NCBI RefSeq assembly: GCF_000264315.1
Contig: NZ_AJXU01000018.1
Location: 1-56,646, forward strand
Direction: 5' to 3'
DNA from: Rhodanobacter fulvus Jip2
Lineage (GTDB): Bacteria > Pseudomonadota > Gammaproteobacteria > Xanthomonadales > Rhodanobacteraceae
DNA length: 56,646 nt
Positions within the stretch are counted from its first letter, which is position 1; every line of letters begins with the position of its first letter. The position numbers were made by a program, and so were the translations under genes. A model generated the notes under the pieces. The model searched no databases, had not been told where the DNA came from, and saw only the letters and a program-made list of their open reading frames with translations. This document shows, one piece after another, positions 35,658 to 43,450 of this stretch.

Positions 35658-36613
35658 GCTGCGGATCAGGCGACAGCAGTTGCGAAAAGCCGCGACGCCG
35701 CAGCGCACTGCTTTTGCTCGGCGTCATGGCGCTGATCTTCATCGCCTTGTCGGTGTTCTCCTTCCTGCCCTCGCGCGGACAAGCCACTCCCGACCCGGTG
35801 AGCTTCGGCCCGTACCAGGCCAACGACGGCAAGCGCGTGTTTCAGGCCTACAACTGCATGGGCTGCCACACCCTGGTCGGCAATGGCGCCTATCTGGGGC
35901 CGGACCTCACCGAGGTGTACAAGCACGCGGGACCGGCGTGGCTGGCGGCGTTCCTGCCCTCGGCCGGCGGCTGGCCGACCGAGGCTGCGGTGCGCGCCCA
36001 GTTGCTCGACCCCAACCAGCACGCGGACACCGGCACCGACACGATCGACGCCTACCTGCAGAAATATCCCGGTGCGGCGGCCCGCATCCAGCGGCGCGGC
36101 GGCGGCAGCACGCTGATGCCGAACCTGCCGCTGAGCAAGGACGAGATCGGCCAGCTGATCGCCTACCTCAAGTACACCTCGTCAATGAACACCGAGGGCT
36201 GGCCACCGAAAGTCGAAGCCGGCACGCTCGACCGCCGCCTGCAACTGGCGCACGGCACGATCGCGCTGGCGCAGGCCGCACCCGCCGCGGCGGCCACGCC
36301 GGCGCCGGCCAGCGATCCCGCCGCGCTCGGCGCGCAACTGGTCAAGGACTACGGCTGCGTGGCCTGCCATGCCAGTGACGACAAGAAACTGGTGGGACCT
36401 GGCTGGGGCGGTTTGTATGAGTCCAGCGTGAGCCTGGCCGACGGCGGCAAGGTCAGCGCCGACGATGCCTACCTGGCCGAGTCGATCCGCCAGCCGAACG
36501 CGAAGATCGTGGCCGGTTATCCGCCAGGCGTGATGCCAGCCTACGACACCCTGCTCAAGAACGACGAAGTCAACGCCATCGTGGCCTACCTCCACACGCT
36601 GGAGAAGCAGTGA
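35654..36613 (+). CDS. norC: Nitric oxide reductase subunit C, diheme variant
   Basis: The 319-residue membrane-anchored cytochrome passes electrons to NorB. A Cys-rich start is followed by one membrane helix (residues 17-38), a NorC domain with C68-x2-C71-H72 (YNCMGCHTLVGNGAYLGPDLT) and GWP and MPNLPLS landmarks up to about residue 180. Then an Ala/Pro linker leads to a second class I cytochrome c domain with C235-x2-C238-H239 (GCVACHASDDKKLVGPGW) and a Met ligand in GVMPAY. Usual NorC is about 150 residues with one heme, so this one is a fusion. It overlaps the small gene before it and the norB start behind it. Confidence 0.93.
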   Translation: MSCGSGDSSCEKPRRRSALLLLGVMALIFIALSVFSFLPSRGQATPDPVSFGPYQANDGKRVFQAYNCMGCHTLVGNGAYLGPDLTEVYKHAGPAWLAAFLPSAGGWPTEAAVRAQLLDPNQHADTGTDTIDAYLQKYPGAAARIQRRGGGSTLMPNLPLSKDEIGQLIAYLKYTSSMNTEGWPPKVEAGTLDRRLQLAHGTIALAQAAPAAAATPAPASDPAALGAQLVKDYGCVACHASDDKKLVGPGWGGLYESSVSLADGGKVSADDAYLAESIRQPNAKIVAGYPPGVMPAYDTLLKNDEVNAIVAYLHTLEKQ

Positions 36614-38295
36614 TGCAGATCGAATACCAAACCCAACGATTGAGCCTGCGCTTTTTCATGCTGATGCTGGTTCTGTTCGTGGTGCAGGTGATCTACGGCA
36701 TGATCCTGGCCGCCCAGCAGATCGACCCGACCCTCCTGCAGGGCTGGCTCAACTTCAACGTCGCCCGCGCCGAGCATCTCAACCTCGGCATCATGTGGAT
36801 CGTCTGCGGCTTCATCGGCGCGATCATGTTCGTGGCGCCCTTGCTGGCCAAACGCGAGCTGGTCGCGCCGTGGCTGATCAAGTTCCTGTTCTACGCGGTC
36901 ATCGGCATCGTGATCTGGAACTTCTTCACCCAGTTTCTGGCCGAGCGCGGCATCGCCGGCTGGTGGCTGGGTCAACCCTGGCTGCAGCAGGGGCTGGAAT
37001 ACCTCGAGGCGGGGCGCATCGCCGGCGTGCTGATCCTGGTCGGCTTCCTTATCCTCGCCTTCGTGGTGCTGCGCACGTTCCCGCGCGTGCGCGAATGGAA
37101 CGAGGTGCACTGGGGCCTGGGCCTTGGCGTCGGCGCGCTGGCGGTGGTGTGGGTGTTCGGCCTGTTCTACGTGGCGCGGCTGGACCTGCAGGAGTACTTC
37201 CGATGGTTCGTGGTGCACTACTGGGTGGAAGGCGTGTGGGAGGTGATCCACATCAGCCTGATCGGCTACTTCCTGGTGCTGATGTTCAAGGCCGACGTGA
37301 AGTCGGTGGGCTTCGCGGTGTTCTGGGGCATCGCGCTGGTGTGGCTGTCCGGACTCATCGGCAACGCGCACCACTACTTCTGGATCGGCACGCCGGAGTT
37401 CTGGCAGTTCTGGGGTTCGCTGTTCAGCGCGCTGGAGCCGCTGCCGCTGGTGTTCTGCTTCTGGCACATCTACCTGGATGCACACACCAACAAGCGGCCG
37501 CTGGAGAATGCGCCGGCCTTCTATTTCCTGCTCGGCTCGACCGTACTGGAGCTGGTCGGCGCGGGCATCCTCGGCTTCGTGATGACCTTCGCGCTGACCA
37601 ACGTGTGGTCGCACGGCACCTGGGTCACGGCAGGGCACGCACACCTGGCGCTGTTCGGCACCTTCGGCATGCTCGGCATCGCGGCGGCGTATTACGTGGT
37701 GCCGATCCTGCGCAAGGTACCGCAGTTCGACCAGCGCCTGGGCAAGCTCGGTTTCTGGCTGGTGTTCATCGGCGTGCTCGGCATGGGCTTCGCGTTTGCC
37801 ATCGGCGGCACGATCCAGATCTATGTTTACCGCATCCTCGGATTGGACTGGTTCGGCGGCGACGTCAACCGTGCCATGGCCACCTACAAGGTCATGCTGC
37901 CGCTGTTCGGCCTGGTGCTGAGCAGCGGCGCCGGCGTGCTGGCGTACGACCTTTTCACCATGGGCCGGCGCCTGCGCCCGCAGGCTGCCGACGACGTCGA
38001 CGCGCGCCCGGCTACCGGCTGGCGCCGGCCGCTGACCGGTTTCGAGGCGGGCATCTGGCTGCTGATGATGTGGCTGTTCGGCACGATCATCACGCTCGGC
38101 TTGCTCGCCTTCAACCTGCCGCGGGTACGCGTGGAGGGCGATCCGACCCTACCCTACGTGCTGGCCGGCGTGGGCTATCCGGGGCTGCTGCTGGTCACCC
38201 TGCTGTTCGTGTGGCGCTTCATCGCATCGCTGGAGGCGCGGGCTGCCGCGCCGGCGATGTCGCCGCCGCTGCGGGTGCTGCCGGCGCAGGGCTGA
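36613..38295 (+). CDS. norB: Nitric oxide reductase subunit B, C-terminally extended
   Basis: The 560-residue membrane enzyme reduces NO to N2O. Ligands expected for cNOR are present: H55 and H344 for heme b, H342 for heme b3, and H202, E206, H253 and H254 for the iron FeB (HYWVEGVWE, NAHHYFWIG, GHAH), plus E210 and E275 (SALEP). It is about 95 residues longer than usual NorB (about 465); the excess is at the C-terminus with two more helices. I use the ATG at 36613, whose A is the last base of the norC stop, with GGAGAAG upstream; a GTG at 36610 is possible. A terminator follows. Confidence 0.95.
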   Translation: MQIEYQTQRLSLRFFMLMLVLFVVQVIYGMILAAQQIDPTLLQGWLNFNVARAEHLNLGIMWIVCGFIGAIMFVAPLLAKRELVAPWLIKFLFYAVIGIVIWNFFTQFLAERGIAGWWLGQPWLQQGLEYLEAGRIAGVLILVGFLILAFVVLRTFPRVREWNEVHWGLGLGVGALAVVWVFGLFYVARLDLQEYFRWFVVHYWVEGVWEVIHISLIGYFLVLMFKADVKSVGFAVFWGIALVWLSGLIGNAHHYFWIGTPEFWQFWGSLFSALEPLPLVFCFWHIYLDAHTNKRPLENAPAFYFLLGSTVLELVGAGILGFVMTFALTNVWSHGTWVTAGHAHLALFGTFGMLGIAAAYYVVPILRKVPQFDQRLGKLGFWLVFIGVLGMGFAFAIGGTIQIYVYRILGLDWFGGDVNRAMATYKVMLPLFGLVLSSGAGVLAYDLFTMGRRLRPQAADDVDARPATGWRRPLTGFEAGIWLLMMWLFGTIITLGLLAFNLPRVRVEGDPTLPYVLAGVGYPGLLLVTLLFVWRFIASLEARAAAPAMSPPLRVLPAQG

Positions 38296-38329
38296 GCGGC
38301 TCGGGCGACGGGTGCCACGCAAACGCAAA

Positions 38330-38357
38330 GGCCGCCGGGTCGCCGGCGGCCCTTTTT
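38330..38357 (+). terminator. Intrinsic terminator of the nor operon
   Basis: Perfect 9-base GC stem GGCCGCCGG/CCGGCGGCC with a GTCG loop followed by CTTTTT, 35 bases after the norB stop. Confidence 0.92.
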
Positions 38358-38517
38358 AACGACACATCTGCGACACCGTCGTGTGCGTCGTTTAACCGCG
38401 TGCCGGATCCCCTTTCCCCGCCGCAACCATCGTATGCTTGCCGTTGGGAGAGAGCGCTTTCTTTGTGGAAGCGCGACCCCGCCCAACCACTGGCGGCTTC
38501 GGCCGTTCGAGGCGCCG

Positions 38518-39276
38518 ATGGAAACCCCCGCCACCGTGTTCGACCTCAACCAGCTGCGCCGCAGTTGCAGCTCCTGCGCGTTGTACGAGTTGTGCCTGCC
38601 GGCGGGTATTGCCGGCGACGACCTCGACCGCCTCGACGCCACCGTGAAGGACAAGCGCGCGCTGGATCGCGGCGCCATGCTTTACCGCGAAGGCGACCCG
38701 TTCGAGGCGCTGTACGTGGTGCGCTCCGGTGCGCTGAAGACGTTCGTGCAGAACGAGGCGGGCGACGCCCAGATACTCGCGTTCCACCTGCCGGGCGAAA
38801 TCCTTGGTTTCGACGCGCTGGCCAGCAACCTGCACGTCAGCCAGGCGGAGGCGCTTGAACGATCCAGTATCTGCGAACTGCCCTACGCCAAGCTGCAGCA
38901 GGTCACCAGCGACGTGCCCGCACTGCATCGCCAGCTGATGCGCGTGATCAGTCGCGAAGTGGTCGAGGAGCACCGCCATCTGGTGATGATGGGTCGGCAG
39001 CAGGCGCAGGAGCAGTTGGCCACTTTCCTGAAGAACCTGGCCGACCGCTACGAACGGCTGCACCGTGACGGCACTTCGCTCAATCTGCCGATGTCGCGCT
39101 ACGACATCGCCAATTACCTGGGGTTGGTGGTCGAAACCATCAGCCGCCTGTTTTCGCGCATGGAGGAAATGGGCGTGCTGGAGGTCAACCGCAAATCGGT
39201 ACGCATCCTGCGACCCGACCTGCTGGCCACCCTCTGCCGCACCGACGCCCCATCGCGGCGCAACGACGTGGGCTGA
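38518..39276 (+). CDS. fnr: FNR-type oxygen-sensing transcription regulator
   Basis: The 252-residue Crp/Fnr protein has the iron-sulfur ligands C17, C20, C26 and C119, which match C20, C23, C29 and C122 of Escherichia coli FNR at a constant offset of three. A cyclic-nucleotide-type barrel (FEALYVVRSGALKTF, LPGEILGFDAL) and a dimer helix follow, and the recognition helix has VETISRLFSR with the E-x2-S-R of FNR, so it should read TTGAT-N4-ATCAA sites. I choose the ATG at 38518, though its ribosome site (GAGG) is weak. It lies after the nor terminator and is probably a main activator of the sites in this window. Confidence 0.93.
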   Translation: METPATVFDLNQLRRSCSSCALYELCLPAGIAGDDLDRLDATVKDKRALDRGAMLYREGDPFEALYVVRSGALKTFVQNEAGDAQILAFHLPGEILGFDALASNLHVSQAEALERSSICELPYAKLQQVTSDVPALHRQLMRVISREVVEEHRHLVMMGRQQAQEQLATFLKNLADRYERLHRDGTSLNLPMSRYDIANYLGLVVETISRLFSRMEEMGVLEVNRKSVRILRPDLLATLCRTDAPSRRNDVG

Positions 39277-39297
39277 TCGCGGCTGCATGACACGGCG

Positions 39298-39344
39298 GTC
39301 AGTTGACGGAGGTCAACTGACCATCCTCGTCGTCGGCGTACAAC
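39298..39344 (+). promoter_or_regulatory. Extended FNR-type palindrome and promoter of the GNAT gene
   Basis: GGTCAGTTGAC and GTCAACTGACC form perfect 11-base arms around GGAG (39298-39323); the inner part is TTGACGGAGGTCAA. A TACAAC -10 at 39339-39344 is at class II spacing, with a predicted start near 39351. The long arms could also form a hairpin at the end of the fnr transcript. Confidence 0.75.
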
Positions 39345-39423
39345 GGACCGTGCAGCAACCGGTCGCCCATGTCCGCTGGTCGGACCTCGTGGCCGTTTCG
39401 ACCACTGCAGCGAGGACCATGCC

Positions 39424-39987
39424 ATGTCCGACATTCCCCACGCCCGCGACGACACCGGCCCCGTGGAAAAGCTCGACGGTTCCCACTGGATCGAGTCGCT
39501 CACCGACGGCACGCAGGTACTTATCCGCCCCTTGCGCGAGGAGGACCGCGAGCGCGAGGAAGATTTCATCCACCGCCTGTCGCCGGAATCGCGCCGACTC
39601 CGTTTCATGGGCGGGTTCAAGGAAGCCAGCCCGGCCCTGGTCGATCAGCTGATGGATGTGGACTACATGGGGCACATGGCGTTCGTGGCGCTGGCACATG
39701 ACAACGGCAAGCTGCGCGAGGTGGGCGTGAGCCGCTACAGCGCCACCGACGAGCCCGGTCACTGCGAATGCGCGGTGACCGTCGCCGATGACTGGCGTGA
39801 ACGCGGTCTGGGCGTGCTGCTGATGGGGCGCCTGATCGAACAGGCCCGCCAGAATGGCTACCGGCAGATGATCTCGCTCGATGCTGCCGACAACGAGGCC
39901 ATGCGCGATCTGGCCGACTATCTGGGTTTCCACCGTCGGCTCGATCCGCTTGATCCGAGCCAGGCCATCCACACGCTTGAGCTGTGA
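39424..39987 (+). CDS. GNAT family N-acetyltransferase
   Basis: The 187-residue protein has the GNAT fold: LTDGTQVLIRPLREEDRERE at the start, the motif A region VADDWRERGLGVLLMGRLIEQARQNGY with the acetyl-CoA loop (R-x2-G-x-G/A), and SLDAADNEAMRDLADYLGFH at the end. Small acetyltransferases of this kind are also the C-terminal part of larger acyl-CoA synthetase-like protein acetylases. Its promoter carries an FNR-type palindrome, and it stands between two FNR genes, so it may modify proteins or metabolites under oxygen limitation; the substrate is unknown. Confidence 0.88.
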   Translation: MSDIPHARDDTGPVEKLDGSHWIESLTDGTQVLIRPLREEDREREEDFIHRLSPESRRLRFMGGFKEASPALVDQLMDVDYMGHMAFVALAHDNGKLREVGVSRYSATDEPGHCECAVTVADDWRERGLGVLLMGRLIEQARQNGYRQMISLDAADNEAMRDLADYLGFHRRLDPLDPSQAIHTLEL

Positions 39988-40033
39988 CCGCCTGCGACGC
40001 ATGACTGCCAACGCCGACGTTGCATCGCCACGA

Positions 40034-40795
40034 TCAGTCTGGCAGCAACGCCTGGCCGATCTTGCGCAAACCGGCTGGATCCAGCAGTTGCAGCTCGCGC
40101 CCTTCGATCTGGATCAGCTTCTGGTTGCGGAAACGGCTCAGCACGCGGCTGACGGTTTCCGCCGCAAGGCGCAGGTAATTGGCGATGTCGCCGCGCGACA
40201 TGCTGAGATGGAAGCGGGTGGCGGAGAAGCCGCGCGCGGCGTAGCGGCCGGCCAGGTCCATCAGAAACGCCGCCACGCGCTCGTCGGCGCTGTGGTCGCC
40301 GGCCAGCAGCGAGGCGGTGCCCAGCTCCTTGCTCAACATGCGAAACAGGTGCTGCTGCACCGCCGGCACGCGCGAGGCCAGCGCGCTCATCGCGGGGAAC
40401 GAGAAACGGCAGAAGAACGCCGTATCCAGCGCCACCGCATCGCAAGGAAAATGCTCGGGGTAGATCGCGTTGAGGCCGATCACCTCGCCGGGCAAATAGA
40501 AGCCCAGCACCTGCTCGCGACCTTCCTTGTCCACCATGCGGGTTTTCACGGTGCCGCCGCGCACGGCGAAGATCGCGCGGAACGGATCGCCGGTGCGGAA
40601 GATGTGCTCGCCGGCCCGGAACGGCCCCACGTGCTCCACCAGGCACTGCAATTCGGCCAGCTCGGGCTTGTCGTAGCCGGCGGCAATGCAGGCGCTGGAG
40701 AACGCGCAGGTGCCGCAAAAATGCGTCTCGTCACCGTCGTCGGCGATCGGACTGGGCGGCTCGGGCAGGCGGCCTGCCGGGTACTTGGATGACAT
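40034..40795 (-). CDS. Second FNR-type transcription regulator
   Basis: The 253-residue protein is another Crp/Fnr member with complete cluster ligands: C27, C30 and C36 (FCGTCAFSSAC) and C129, with the same spacing as in FNR. It has the sensory barrel (IFAVRGGTVKTRMV, LPGEVIGLNAIYP) and a recognition helix AAETVSRVLSR with E-x2-S-R, so it should recognise nearly the same DNA sites as the protein encoded at 38518. It lies 31 bases after hemN and is probably co-transcribed with it, as fnr-like genes and hemN often are. I start at the ATG at 40795; an upstream extension to 40870 is unlikely because it reaches into hemN. Confidence 0.93.
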   Translation of the reverse strand: MSSKYPAGRLPEPPSPIADDGDETHFCGTCAFSSACIAAGYDKPELAELQCLVEHVGPFRAGEHIFRTGDPFRAIFAVRGGTVKTRMVDKEGREQVLGFYLPGEVIGLNAIYPEHFPCDAVALDTAFFCRFSFPAMSALASRVPAVQQHLFRMLSKELGTASLLAGDHSADERVAAFLMDLAGRYAARGFSATRFHLSMSRGDIANYLRLAAETVSRVLSRFRNQKLIQIEGRELQLLDPAGLRKIGQALLPD

Positions 40796-40826
40796 GGAGT
40801 TGGGAACGCCGGTTTTGGAGCGCGGA

Positions 40827-42227
40827 TCAGATCGCGCGTGAATAACGCGGTGTGTGCGCCTGCCCATCAAGATAGGCGTCGAAGCACATGGCGATGATAC
40901 GCAACAGCAGGCGTCCCGGCGAGGTCACCTGCAACGATGTGCGGTCTTCGAGCAGCAGGCCGTCGGCGATCAACGGTTGCAGCCGCTCGCGCGCGGCGGC
41001 GAAATATTCGTCGAACAACAGCCGATGGCGCTCGCCGAAACGCCGCTTGTCCAGGCTGCCGTGGCACATCAGCTCGCCGATCAGCTCGCGCCGGATCACG
41101 TCGTCCTCGTCCAGCAGCAGGCCGCGGGCCACCGGCAGGCGGCCGGCATCCAGCGTGGCGTAATAGCCGGTGAGGTCGCGCGCGCTCTGGCTGTAGCTGT
41201 CGCCGATGCGGCTGATGGCGCTGACGCCCAGGCCGATGATGTCGCAGTCGCCGTGGGTCGAATAGCCCTGGAAATTGCGCTGCAGCGTACCGGCGCGCTG
41301 GGCCACGGCCAGCTCGTCGTCGGCGCGGGCGAAATGGTCCATGCCGATGTAGACGTAGCCGGCGGCGGACAATTGCGCCAGCGCGCGACCGAACAGGGCC
41401 AGCCGGGTGCCGGCATCGGGCAGCTCTTCCGCGACGATTTGCCGCTGCGCCTTGAACATCTCCGGCAGGTGCGCGTAACCGTAAACGGCCACCCGATCCG
41501 GGTGCAGTTCCACGATCTGATCCAGCGTGCGGCTGAAACCGTCCACGCTTTGTCTGGGCAGCCCGTAGATCAGATCCACGCTGACCGAACGAAAGCCCGA
41601 CTCGCGCGCGGCCACGATGACTTCCTGCGTCTGCTCGAAACTCTGGATGCGGTTGACCGCCTCCTGCACCGCCGGGTCGAAATCCTGGATGCCGACCGAC
41701 ATCCGGTTGAAGCCCAGCTCGCCCAGCGCATGCACGTAATCGCCATCGGCAAAGCGCGGGTCCAGCTCGATACCGTACTCGCGCTCGGCCTGCTGGCTGA
41801 AGCTGAAATGGCGCGCCAGCGATTCCATCAGCTCGCGCATGCGCGGCACGTCGAGGAAGTTCGGCGTGCCGCCGCCGAAATGCAGCTGGCGCACCGGCCG
41901 ATCGCGGTCGAACAGTGGCGCCGCCAGCTCGATCTCGCGGTACAGGCGCTCCAGGTAGCGATCGGCCTGGCCAATGTCGCGGGTGATCACCCGGTTGCAG
42001 CCGCAGTAGAAGCACGGGCTCATGCAGAACGGCACGTGCACGTAGAGCGACAGCGGGCGCGGGATCGGCTCCTCGTTGGAGGCGCGGATCACCTGTCGCA
42101 ATGCGGCCTCGTCGAACGAGGGCGTGAACTGCGGTGCGGTGGGATAGCTGGTGTAGCGCGGGCCCGCCACGTCATAGCGGGCAACCAGCGCGGGATCGAA
42201 TTCGGGAGGAATGATGGAAGTGGCCAT
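40827..42227 (-). CDS. hemN: Oxygen-independent coproporphyrinogen III dehydrogenase
   Basis: The 466-residue radical SAM enzyme decarboxylates coproporphyrinogen III in heme synthesis without oxygen. It has YDVAGPRYTSYPTAPQF at the start, the cluster motif C-x3-C-x2-C with a fourth Cys (FCMSPCFYCGCNR), FGGGTPNFL, SVGIQDFDPAVQEAVNR and a C-terminal GDCDIIGLGVSAIS. Length and landmarks fit true HemN rather than HemW. The ATG at 42227 is the only one in front of the conserved start; no ribosome site is seen. A perfect FNR palindrome ends 34 bases upstream. The second FNR gene follows in the same direction. Confidence 0.96.
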   Translation of the reverse strand: MATSIIPPEFDPALVARYDVAGPRYTSYPTAPQFTPSFDEAALRQVIRASNEEPIPRPLSLYVHVPFCMSPCFYCGCNRVITRDIGQADRYLERLYREIELAAPLFDRDRPVRQLHFGGGTPNFLDVPRMRELMESLARHFSFSQQAEREYGIELDPRFADGDYVHALGELGFNRMSVGIQDFDPAVQEAVNRIQSFEQTQEVIVAARESGFRSVSVDLIYGLPRQSVDGFSRTLDQIVELHPDRVAVYGYAHLPEMFKAQRQIVAEELPDAGTRLALFGRALAQLSAAGYVYIGMDHFARADDELAVAQRAGTLQRNFQGYSTHGDCDIIGLGVSAISRIGDSYSQSARDLTGYYATLDAGRLPVARGLLLDEDDVIRRELIGELMCHGSLDKRRFGERHRLLFDEYFAAARERLQPLIADGLLLEDRTSLQVTSPGRLLLRIIAMCFDAYLDGQAHTPRYSRAI

Positions 42228-42233
42228 GGGGCA

Positions 42234-42275
42234 AGTCTGTCGATGCACCCGCCGCAGCACATTGATCCGGATCAA
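42234..42275 (-). promoter_or_regulatory. FNR-type promoter of hemN
   Basis: TTGATCCGGATCAA (42262-42275) is a perfect palindrome. A CAGACT -10 on the minus strand (42234-42239) is at class II spacing, which puts the transcript start at about the A of the hemN ATG (42227). Confidence 0.82.
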
Positions 42276-42294
42276 TCACGGCCACGATCGCGAT

Positions 42295-42370
42295 GTGGGA
42301 GCGACTTCAGTCGCGATGCTTCTGCTCTGGAGCCCCAAGGCAAGAGCATCGCGACTGAAGTCGCTCCCAC
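42295..42370 (+). repeat. Paired REP element (inverted 25-base arms)
   Basis: Two perfect 25-base inverted arms at 42295-42319 and 42346-42370 (each with the core GCGACTTCAGTCGC or its complement) enclose 26 bases. One arm recurs unchanged at 4876-4900. It lies between the hemN promoter and the 3' end of the FAH-family gene and could end that transcript. Confidence 0.88.
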
Positions 42371-42395
42371 AAATAAGGAGGCCAAGCCCCTTCGT

Positions 42396-43382
42396 TCAGT
42401 TTGCCAGCGGCTCGACCTGCTGCTCGATCGAACCGAAGATCGAGGCGCCGGCGGCGTCGGTGACGTCGATCTTCAAGCGGTCGCCGAATTTCAGGAACGG
42501 CGTGCTGGGCTGTCCGTCGCGCAGGGTTTCCACCGTGCGCTGCTCGGCCAGGCAGGACGCGCCCTTGCCGGTGTCCTGGTTGGCGATGGTGCCCGAGCCG
42601 ATGATCGTGCCGGCGGTGAGCGGGCGCGTGCGCGCCACGTGCGCCACCAGCTGGGCAAAGCTGAACTGCATGTCCACGCCGCATTCGGCTTCACCAAACC
42701 ACTGGCCGTTGAGCCAGGTACGCATCGGCAGGTGCAGCTTGTCGCCCTGCCACGCGTCGCCCAATTCATCCGGCGTCACCAGGACCGGCGACAGCGCGGA
42801 GCGCGGCTTGCTCTGCAGGAAGCCGAAGCCCTTGGCCAGCTCGCCGGGAATCAGGCCGCGCAGGCTCACGTCGTTGACCAGGCCCACCAGCTGGATGTGT
42901 TCCGACGCCTGCGCCGGCGTGGCCGCCATCGGCACGTCGTCGGTGACCACCACCACCTCGGCCTCCAGGTCGATGCCGACATCCTCGCTGGGCACCACCA
43001 CCGGATCGCGCGGCGCCAGAAAGCCCGCACTGGTGGCCTGGTACATCAGCGGGTCGGTATAGAACGACGCCGGCACCTCGGCGCCACGGGCGCGACGCAC
43101 GCGCTCGACGTGCGGCAGGTAGGCGCTGCCATCCACGAATTCGTAGGCGCGCGGCAACGGCGACGCCAGTGCGTGCATGTCCAGCGCGAACGCGCCCGCG
43201 GCGGTGCCCGCATTCAGATCCTCGGACAGCGCGTTGAGCCGCGGCGCGGTGTTGGACCAGTCATCCAGCGCAGCCTGCAGCGTCGTGGCGATACCGCTGG
43301 CGCGTACCGCGCGGGTGAGATCGCGGCTGGCCACCACCAGCGTGCCGTCGCGGCCGCCTTCCTTGAGACTTGCAAGTTTCAT
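42396..43382 (-). CDS. Fumarylacetoacetate hydrolase family protein
   Basis: The 328-residue protein has the FAH fold: DPLMYQATSAGFLAPRDPVVVPSEDVGIDLEAEVVVVTD with the metal-binding E-x-E, VGLVNDVSLRGLI, and GTIIGSGTIANQD in the core. Carbon-carbon hydrolysis of fumarylacetoacetate to fumarate and acetoacetate is the expected reaction because hmgA and hpd are next to it; the length (328) is that of the shorter bacterial form, not of the 420-residue animal type. It starts at the ATG at 43382 and is the last gene of the tyrosine breakdown operon. No maleylacetoacetate isomerase gene is in the window. Confidence 0.9.
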   Translation of the reverse strand: MKLASLKEGGRDGTLVVASRDLTRAVRASGIATTLQAALDDWSNTAPRLNALSEDLNAGTAAGAFALDMHALASPLPRAYEFVDGSAYLPHVERVRRARGAEVPASFYTDPLMYQATSAGFLAPRDPVVVPSEDVGIDLEAEVVVVTDDVPMAATPAQASEHIQLVGLVNDVSLRGLIPGELAKGFGFLQSKPRSALSPVLVTPDELGDAWQGDKLHLPMRTWLNGQWFGEAECGVDMQFSFAQLVAHVARTRPLTAGTIIGSGTIANQDTGKGASCLAEQRTVETLRDGQPSTPFLKFGDRLKIDVTDAAGASIFGSIEQQVEPLAN

Positions 43383-43450
43383 CGGGACTCCAGTATTTCG
43401 CTGTTTCTTGAATGGGTTTGTTCTTTCGCCGCCAGGGAACGCGGTATCAA

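Noticed and set aside
36613..38295. NorB as a nitric oxide dismutase or a non-cNOR family member
   Set aside because: All expected cNOR ligands are present (H202, E206, H253, H254, H342) and a NorC with heme c precedes it, so a cNOR is the simpler reading.
40796..40870. Upstream extension of the second FNR gene to 40870
   Set aside because: It would overlap the coding end of hemN by 44 bases; the ATG at 40795 gives an FNR of normal length.
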